From Roseovarius sp. (GTDB lineage Bacteria > Pseudomonadota > Alphaproteobacteria > Rhodobacterales > Rhodobacteraceae): DNA of 9,963 nt. The notes under the pieces are model-generated. The model made no database searches. It had not been told where the DNA came from and saw only the letters and a program-made list of their open reading frames with translations. Position 1 is the stretch's first letter, and each line of letters begins with the position of its first letter. The position numbers were made by a program, and so were the translations under genes. The DNA is taken from contig JALQUE010000263.1 of NCBI GenBank assembly GCA_023260815.1, forward strand, positions 1-9,963, read 5' to 3'. This document shows, in pieces, positions 5,844 to 9,963 of this stretch.

Positions 5844-6918
5844 CGGGCCGGATCCCGCCGATCTTCTGGCCTGGTATGACGCGCATGCCCGCGATCTGCC
5901 GTGGCGCGTGGCGCCGGCGGCGCGACTGGCGGGCGAGCGGCCCGATCCTTACCGGGTGTGGCTGTCCGAGGTGATGCTGCAACAGACCACAGTGACGGCG
6001 GTGCGCGCCTATTTCGAGCGGTTCACGATGCTCTGGCCCACGGTCGAGGCGCTGGCGGCGGCCCCCGATGCGCAGGTGATGGGCGAATGGGCCGGGCTGG
6101 GATATTACGCGCGGGCGCGCAACCTGCTGAAATGCGCGCGCGTCGTGGCCGAGGATCATGGCGGTCGCTTTCCGGACACGCGCGCGGCGCTGATGGCCCT
6201 GCCCGGCATCGGGCCTTATACCGGCGCGGCGATCGCCGCCATCGCCTTTGACGCGCCCGAAGTGGTGGTGGACGGCAATGTGGAACGGGTGATGGCGCGG
6301 GTGCATGACATCCGCACCCCGCTGCCTGCCGCCAAGCCCGAGTTGACCCGTGCCGCTGCCGCCCTGACACCCACGCACCGTCCGGGCTGCCATGCGCAGG
6401 CGGTGATGGATCTGGGCGCCACGATCTGCACGCCGCGCAAGCCGGCCTGCGGCCTCTGCCCATGGATGCGCGCCTGCGCGGCGCGCAAGGCCGGTGTGCA
6501 GGCCGAGCTGCCTTACAAAACCCCGAAAAAGCCCAAGCCCGTCCGCTGCGGCATCGCCTATGTCGCGCGGCGCGCAGATGGCGCGTGGCTGCTGGAAACC
6601 CGCCCCGACAAGGGACTGCTGGGCGGCATGCTGGGCTGGCCCGGCAGCGATTGGCCCGAGACCGCCGCCGCCCCTGCCGCCGCCCCGGCCCCTGACCCCG
6701 CCCCACCGATCGAGGCGCAGTGGGACGACCTGAGCGAGGAGGCGCGCCACACCTTCACGCATTTCCATCTGCGGCTGGCGATCCGCGTCGCCCGGATCCC
6801 GCAGGATGCCACCCCCCTGAGGGGCCGCTTTCACCCGGCCGCGACGTTTCGCCCCTCGGACCTTCCAACCGTGATGCGCAAGGTGTTTGACCTTGCCCGA
6901 ACACATCTGGAACAATAA
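5827..6918 (+). CDS. mutY: A/G-specific adenine glycosylase MutY
   Basis: MutY removes adenine mispaired with 8-oxoguanine. Counting from GTG 5827 (363 residues), SEVMLQQT contains Glu48 (E. coli Glu37), the helix-hairpin-helix is LPGIGPYTGAA (125-135) with Tyr131 where E. coli has Ser120, and DGNVERV holds the catalytic Asp149 (E. coli Asp138). The [4Fe-4S] loop is complete: Cys201, Cys208, Cys211 and Cys217. The Nudix-like C-terminal domain reads HTFTHFHL (308-315), so the 8-oxoG-sensing FSH loop is FTH here. A Pro/Ala-rich insert precedes it. The start is ambiguous: GGAGGGG at 5809-5815 is 11 bases from GTG 5827, 20 from ATG 5836, and ideally spaced for an out-of-frame ATG at 5823. The assignment itself is secure. 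Confidence 0.93.
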   Translation: MTAMGDGPDPADLLAWYDAHARDLPWRVAPAARLAGERPDPYRVWLSEVMLQQTTVTAVRAYFERFTMLWPTVEALAAAPDAQVMGEWAGLGYYARARNLLKCARVVAEDHGGRFPDTRAALMALPGIGPYTGAAIAAIAFDAPEVVVDGNVERVMARVHDIRTPLPAAKPELTRAAAALTPTHRPGCHAQAVMDLGATICTPRKPACGLCPWMRACAARKAGVQAELPYKTPKKPKPVRCGIAYVARRADGAWLLETRPDKGLLGGMLGWPGSDWPETAAAPAAAPAPDPAPPIEAQWDDLSEEARHTFTHFHLRLAIRVARIPQDATPLRGRFHPAATFRPSDLPTVMRKVFDLARTHLEQ

Positions 6919-6967
6919 TTGCAAGCCGGTCTGTTCGAGTATCTCATGCCATGACAGGAGCCCATGC

Positions 6968-8122
6968 ATGACCACGTTCCGTACCCTTCCCGCCGATACG
7001 GTTGCCCAGGTCCGCAAGGCCCTGCCGTTCTGGATGTCGCTGATGCTTGTGCCGCTGGCCATTATCGGCGCGCTTCATGGGGGCTGGACGGTGCTTTTGC
7101 TGCCGCTCATGACATGGTATTTCTTTTCAATCCTGGATGCCGTGCTGGGCCTCAACCTGGACAATGCCGACCCGGCCACCGAAGACAACAGGCTGACATG
7201 GTACAAGGCGATCACGCTTATCTGGGCGCCGCTGCAATTCGCGGTCCTGTTCTGGATGATCTGGTACGTGACCGGTCCGGGCACTGCACATCTGTCAGGG
7301 CTGGAAACGGTGCTGCTGTTCTTTGGCATGGGCGTGATCACCGGCACGGTCGGCATCAATTATTCCCATGAACTCATGCACCAGAAGGACCGCCGCGAAC
7401 GGTTTCTGGGCGATCTGCTCTTGTCGATGGTGCTCTATTCGCATTTCCGGTCCGAGCATCTGCGGGTGCATCACCTCTATGTGGGCACGCCGATCGATCC
7501 GGTGACCGCGCGCTACAATGAAGGGTTCTACCGCTTCTTTCCCAGGGTGCTCCGGCAATCGCTGATCTCGGCCTTCCAGGCCGAGCAGGCGCTTTTGGCA
7601 CGCAAGGGGCTGCCCTGGCATGACCGGCGGAACCCGTTCTGGCGGTACTGGGCGCTGCAGGGTGTCATGCTGGCGCTGGCCGCGCTGCTTGGCGGATGGA
7701 TCGGGCTGGGCCTGTTCATCTGGCAGGCGTTCATCGCGATCTGGCAGCTGGAACTGGTCAATTACATCGAACATTACGGGCTGACGCGGCGGCATCTGGG
7801 CGATGGAAAATACGAACATGTCAAACCGCATCACAGCTGGAACGCCTCGCACAAGGCGTCGAACTGGTTGCTGATCAACCTGCAGCGCCATTCGGACCAT
7901 CACTACAAGCCCGACCGCCGCTTTCCGCTGCTGCAAACCTATGCCGAGGACGAGGCGCCGCAGCTGCCCTACGGCTATCCGGTCATGACCATGGCCGCGA
8001 TGTTCCCGCCGATCTGGCGGCGGGTGATGAACCCCAAGGTGCGCCGCTGGCGCGGGACATACTACCCCGACATCACCGACTGGGCGCCCTACAACAAGGC
8101 GCTCAACCCCGCGCCGCGCTGA
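6968..8122 (+). CDS. alkB: AlkB-type membrane alkane 1-monooxygenase (fatty acid desaturase-like diiron)
   Basis: A 384-residue integral membrane hydroxylase that inserts oxygen at the terminal carbon of alkanes, using electrons from rubredoxin. All histidine boxes of the AlkB family are intact: HELMH (134-138), HLRVHH (164-169), the AlkB signature NYIEHYGL (265-272) and LQRHSDHH (305-312). Hydrophobic segments near 20-37, 41-62, 82-102, 111-131 and 229-259 fit the six-helix plan. The start ATG 6968 has AGGAG seven bases upstream; the ATG at 6964 is in another frame. It follows mutY by 49 bases on the same strand with no visible terminator, so some read-through is likely. No rubredoxin, rubredoxin reductase or alkane regulator lies nearby in the window; redox partners must be elsewhere. 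The neighbouring mutY is probably functionally unrelated. Substrate range cannot be told; related xylene monooxygenase-like enzymes share some boxes but not NYIEHYGL. Confidence 0.93.
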   Translation: MTTFRTLPADTVAQVRKALPFWMSLMLVPLAIIGALHGGWTVLLLPLMTWYFFSILDAVLGLNLDNADPATEDNRLTWYKAITLIWAPLQFAVLFWMIWYVTGPGTAHLSGLETVLLFFGMGVITGTVGINYSHELMHQKDRRERFLGDLLLSMVLYSHFRSEHLRVHHLYVGTPIDPVTARYNEGFYRFFPRVLRQSLISAFQAEQALLARKGLPWHDRRNPFWRYWALQGVMLALAALLGGWIGLGLFIWQAFIAIWQLELVNYIEHYGLTRRHLGDGKYEHVKPHHSWNASHKASNWLLINLQRHSDHHYKPDRRFPLLQTYAEDEAPQLPYGYPVMTMAAMFPPIWRRVMNPKVRRWRGTYYPDITDWAPYNKALNPAPR

Positions 8123-8126
8123 TCGG

Positions 8127-8204
8127 CGCACAGTATAACCGCCCAGTATCATCGCCCAGCATAACCGCCCAGTATCACCGTACAGTCTCAGCCGCCGGCA
8201 TCAG
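8127..8204. repeat. 13-bp tandem repeat, five clear units plus one decayed
   Basis: Units read CGCACAGTATAAC (8127), CGCCCAGTATCAT (8140), CGCCCAGCATAAC (8153), CGCCCAGTATCAC (8166), CGTACAGTCTCAG (8179) and a decayed CCGCCGGCATCAG (8192). They fill the space between the convergent stops of alkB and the SDR gene, and the sixth just overlaps the SDR stop codon. The period is not a multiple of three and the array is not translated. No dyad symmetry or terminator is seen in it. Confidence 0.85.
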
Positions 8205-8842
8205 CGCACCAGAACCGGCGCCTCCTGCAGGTGGCTGCCCTGCTCGATCACGGTCAGGATGAAATCGGCCACATCGGCGCGCGGGATGATGCCGTTGCGC
8301 CAATTGTCCGGGGACACAAGCACGCGGTAACGCCCGGTGCCGCGGTTCGAGGTCAGGATACCCGGCCGCACGATGGTCCAGTCCAGATCGCTGGCCTCGA
8401 TCATCGCCTCCTGACGGGATTTGTCGTCATAGGCCCGGCCCATGATCGCCTTGAACGGCAGCTTTTCCAACGCACTCAGCGCCGCACGGCTGCGCCCGGC
8501 GCCAAAGCCCGTCACCGCCACCAGACGGCGCAGGCCACGGGCCTGCATCAGCGGCAACAGCGCCCCGGTGACGGTGGAAAACAGCGTCACCGGCTTCAGC
8601 ACGAAACTTACATCTTTGGCCACGCCCAGCGCCAGAACCACCGCCTCCACCCCGTCAAGCGCGCGCTCCAGATCGGCAGGATCGGTGGCGTCGCCGGGCC
8701 ATTTTTCAAGCCTTGGGTCGTCGATCGCGATGGTCTCGGCGCTGCGCGCCATGGCGCGGATGCGGTGACCGCGCGCCAGCCCCTGACGGACAAGCTCAAG
8801 CCCGATGCCCCGGCTTGCCCCGATCACAAGAATATGCGCCAT
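8201..8842 (-). CDS. Atypical SDR / NmrA-like NAD(P)-binding oxidoreductase
   Basis: A 213-residue Rossmann-fold protein of the NAD(P)H-binding (PF13460-type) group, which includes flavin/biliverdin-IXb-reductase-like and sugar-epimerase-like proteins. The dinucleotide site is MAHILVIGASRGIGLELV, with G8, G12 and G14 in the GxxxGxG pattern. The conserved AVVLALG (67-73), VAVTGFGAG (108-116) and the DLDWTIVRPGIL block (152-163) typical of this group follow. There is no YxxxK catalytic pair of classical SDRs in the usual place, consistent with an atypical SDR. ATG 8842 is well supported: AGGAGGG lies six bases upstream. It converges on alkB and stands alone, with a terminator-like gap before it. 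Substrate and pathway are unknown; a cytoplasmic redox or sensor role is all that can be said. Confidence 0.85.
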   Translation of the reverse strand: MAHILVIGASRGIGLELVRQGLARGHRIRAMARSAETIAIDDPRLEKWPGDATDPADLERALDGVEAVVLALGVAKDVSFVLKPVTLFSTVTGALLPLMQARGLRRLVAVTGFGAGRSRAALSALEKLPFKAIMGRAYDDKSRQEAMIEASDLDWTIVRPGILTSNRGTGRYRVLVSPDNWRNGIIPRADVADFILTVIEQGSHLQEAPVLVR

Positions 8843-8945
8843 GCGATGCCCTCCTGTGGACTGCCCCTGCCGCACACATAGCGCGCCGCGCCCGGATGTC
8901 CCGTGCCGCGCTGCGCGTCTTCTGGCCGAAAATATCCCGGGGAGC

Positions 8946-8965
8946 GCGAGGGGCTGGCCCCTCGC
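8946..8965. repeat. Perfect 9-bp hairpin in the gap between ccrM and the SDR gene
   Basis: GCGAGGGGC (8946-8954) and GCCCCTCGC (8957-8965) are exact inverted copies with a two-base centre. Just to the left is TTCTGGCC-GAAAATATCCCGG (from about 8919), a string that from memory recurs between genes in Rhodobacterales. On the minus strand the hairpin is followed after about 10 bases by TATTTTC. The rest of the 250-base gap (8843-9092) holds the SDR ribosome site and a terminator; I see no gene in it. Confidence 0.6.
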
Positions 8966-9012
8966 CCCGGCCCGATGCCGCGCACAGCGCAGGCCCATCG
9001 AGGGACTGACCG

Positions 9013-9039
9013 AAAAAAGCCCCGCCACAAGGGCGGGGC
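9013..9039 (-). terminator. Rho-independent terminator of ccrM
   Basis: Read on the minus strand, GCCCCGCC (9039-9032) pairs with GGCGGGGC (9026-9019) across a 5-base loop, followed at once by six T residues (9018-9013). It lies 53 bases after the ccrM stop codon and points the right way. All parts of a textbook intrinsic terminator are present, with eight G-C-rich pairs and no mismatch. Confidence 0.9.
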
Positions 9040-9092
9040 ACGAGGTAGATGCCCGTGATGTCAGGCCACAGGCACCGGCGGTGTTCGGAAAA

Positions 9093-9963
9093 TCAGTTGG
9101 GGCGGTCGGCCATTTCGGCACGGATCTGCTGGCGCAGGATGTCGATCGGCACGGTCTTGCCGTCGCGCTTGAAACACCAGTAGGTCCAGCCGTTGCAGCT
9201 TGGCGCCCCTTCGAGGGCGGCGCCGACCTGATGGATCGAGCCTTTGACGTCATCGCCGATCAGCGTGCCGTCGGCGCGCACCTTGGCCTTGTGACGTCCA
9301 TTCATGCTCAGCAGTTCCTCGCCGGGGCGCAGCATTCCCCGTTCGACCAGCTGGCCGAAGGGCACGCGCGGTTCGGCGCGTTTCGAGGTCGAGACCTCAA
9401 GCGCCGCGCGATCGAACTTGCGAATGTCGGCAAGGCGCTTTTCGGCCACCTTGCGATACGCGGCCTCGCGTTCGATGCCGATATAGTCGCGGCCCAGCAT
9501 CTTGGCGACAGCGCCGGTGGTGCCGGTGCCAAAGAACGGATCAAGCACCACATCGCCGGGATTGGTCGAGCCGACCAGCACCCGGTGCAGCAGGCTTTCG
9601 GGTTTCTGGGTGGGATGGGCCTTGTCGCCGTTTTCGTCTTTCAGGCGTTCATGGCCCGTGCAGATCGGCAGCACCCAGTCCGAGCGCATCTGCACGCCTT
9701 CGTTCAGCGATTTGAGCGCCTCGTAGTTGAAGGTATATTTGCCACCTTCCTGCTTGCTGGCCCAGATCATCGTCTCATGCGCGTTGGTCAGGCGCTTGCC
9801 GCGGAAATTGGGCATCGGGTTGGATTTGCGCCAGACCACGTCATTGAGGATCCAGAACCCGGCATTTTGCAGCGCGGCGCCCACCCGGAAGATGTTGTGA
9901 TAGGAGCCGATCACCCAGATCGCGCCATTCGGCTTGAGCAGGCGGCGCGCGGCCTTGAGCCAG
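9093..9963 (-). CDS. ccrM: Cell-cycle regulated DNA adenine methyltransferase CcrM (GANTC), N-terminus outside window
   Basis: CcrM methylates adenine in GANTC and sets cell-cycle transcription in many alphaproteobacteria. About 290 codons are present and the frame stays open to the right edge (WLKAARRLLKPNGAIWVIGSYHNIF...), so the ATG and the DPPY motif of this beta-class enzyme lie beyond it. Visible parts, in beta-class order, are the TRD region with NPMPNFRGKRLTNAHE, then AHPTQKPESLL (motif X) and VVLDPFFGTGTTGAVA (motif I, S-adenosylmethionine binding) followed by DYIGIERE. The C-terminal domain with SMNGRHKAKVRADGTLIGDDVKGSIHQVGA and APSCNGWTYWCFK is the DNA-recognition extension that distinguishes CcrM from the HinfI-type core. 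Caulobacter CcrM has 358 residues, so roughly 70 are missing. The GTG at 9914 is internal. Transcription ends at the terminator at 9013-9039. No partner nuclease is seen, as expected for an orphan enzyme. Confidence 0.93.
   Translation of the reverse strand, partial: WLKAARRLLKPNGAIWVIGSYHNIFRVGAALQNAGFWILNDVVWRKSNPMPNFRGKRLTNAHETMIWASKQEGGKYTFNYEALKSLNEGVQMRSDWVLPICTGHERLKDENGDKAHPTQKPESLLHRVLVGSTNPGDVVLDPFFGTGTTGAVAKMLGRDYIGIEREAAYRKVAEKRLADIRKFDRAALEVSTSKRAEPRVPFGQLVERGMLRPGEELLSMNGRHKAKVRADGTLIGDDVKGSIHQVGAALEGAPSCNGWTYWCFKRDGKTVPIDILRQQIRAEMADRPN

Noticed and set aside
6919..6947. TTGCAA / TCTCAT promoter for alkB
   Set aside because: Spacing is 17 but the start point would fall at the Shine-Dalgarno AGGAG, leaving almost no leader; match to consensus is weak.
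5770..7062. 430-codon open frame opposite mutY
   Set aside because: Arg/Gly/His-rich composition of a GC-rich antisense shadow, no family motif, and mutY on the other strand is unmistakable. The same holds for the long open frame at 3727-4587 opposite the CoA-transferase and at 7295-8152 opposite alkB.
8127..8204. CRISPR array
   Set aside because: Units are 13 bp and contiguous without spacers, and no cas genes are near.
9093..9963. Restriction-modification system
   Set aside because: The methyltransferase has the C-terminal domain of the orphan CcrM, and no endonuclease gene is visible beside it; only the right-hand side lies beyond the window.

Overview
The window reads as GC-rich chromosomal DNA from an alphaproteobacterium, most likely of the Rhodobacterales (Roseobacter/Rhodobacter/Paracoccus type). 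This rests on a CcrM-type GANTC methyltransferase with its C-terminal domain, an FnrL-type box, the pairing of a diverged Kdo-transferase-like gene with lpxK, the mutY / DUF721 / DsbA-like cluster, and strong G/C bias at third codon positions. The assignment comes from family recognition, not a database search. Nearly all of the window is coding, with short intergenic gaps.

Layout. 1-323 (-): start of a class I glutamine amidotransferase, cut by the window edge. 324-637: divergent control region with a 10-bp inverted repeat, a candidate promoter for the + strand and a possible 54-codon small ORF. 638-2853 (+): waaA-like and lpxK, overlapping and surely co-transcribed, for assembly of the Kdo-lipid A core of LPS. 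2854-2938: a highly folded gap between convergent genes. 2939-3286 (-): a small two-cluster ferredoxin with its own FNR-type promoter. 3430-5741 (-): a tight three-gene run, DUF721/DciA-like, DsbA-like periplasmic thiol oxidoreductase, then a family III CoA-transferase overlapping it by one base. 5827-6918 (+): mutY, divergent from the DUF721 gene. 6968-8122 (+): a complete AlkB-type alkane hydroxylase. 8127-8204: a 13-bp tandem repeat filling the gap between convergent genes. 8201-8842 (-): atypical SDR / NmrA-like NAD(P)-binding protein. 8843-9092: a non-coding gap with a near-perfect hairpin and a clear rho-independent terminator. 9093-9963 (-): ccrM, lacking its N-terminus because of the window edge.

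How they fit together. Most genes are core housekeeping functions: LPS assembly, repair of 8-oxoG:A mispairs, thiol oxidation in the periplasm and cell-cycle methylation. Accessory metabolism is represented by alkB and the CoA-transferase. The clearest regulatory signal is the FNR box of the ferredoxin gene, which sits exactly where a class II FNR promoter needs it. I see no defence island, CRISPR array, prophage, IS element, rRNA or tRNA. I found no convincing new multi-gene system. The less ordinary items are small: the regulatory and structural elements between genes, a WaaA-like protein that seems to lack the usual catalytic Glu, and an ambiguous mutY start.
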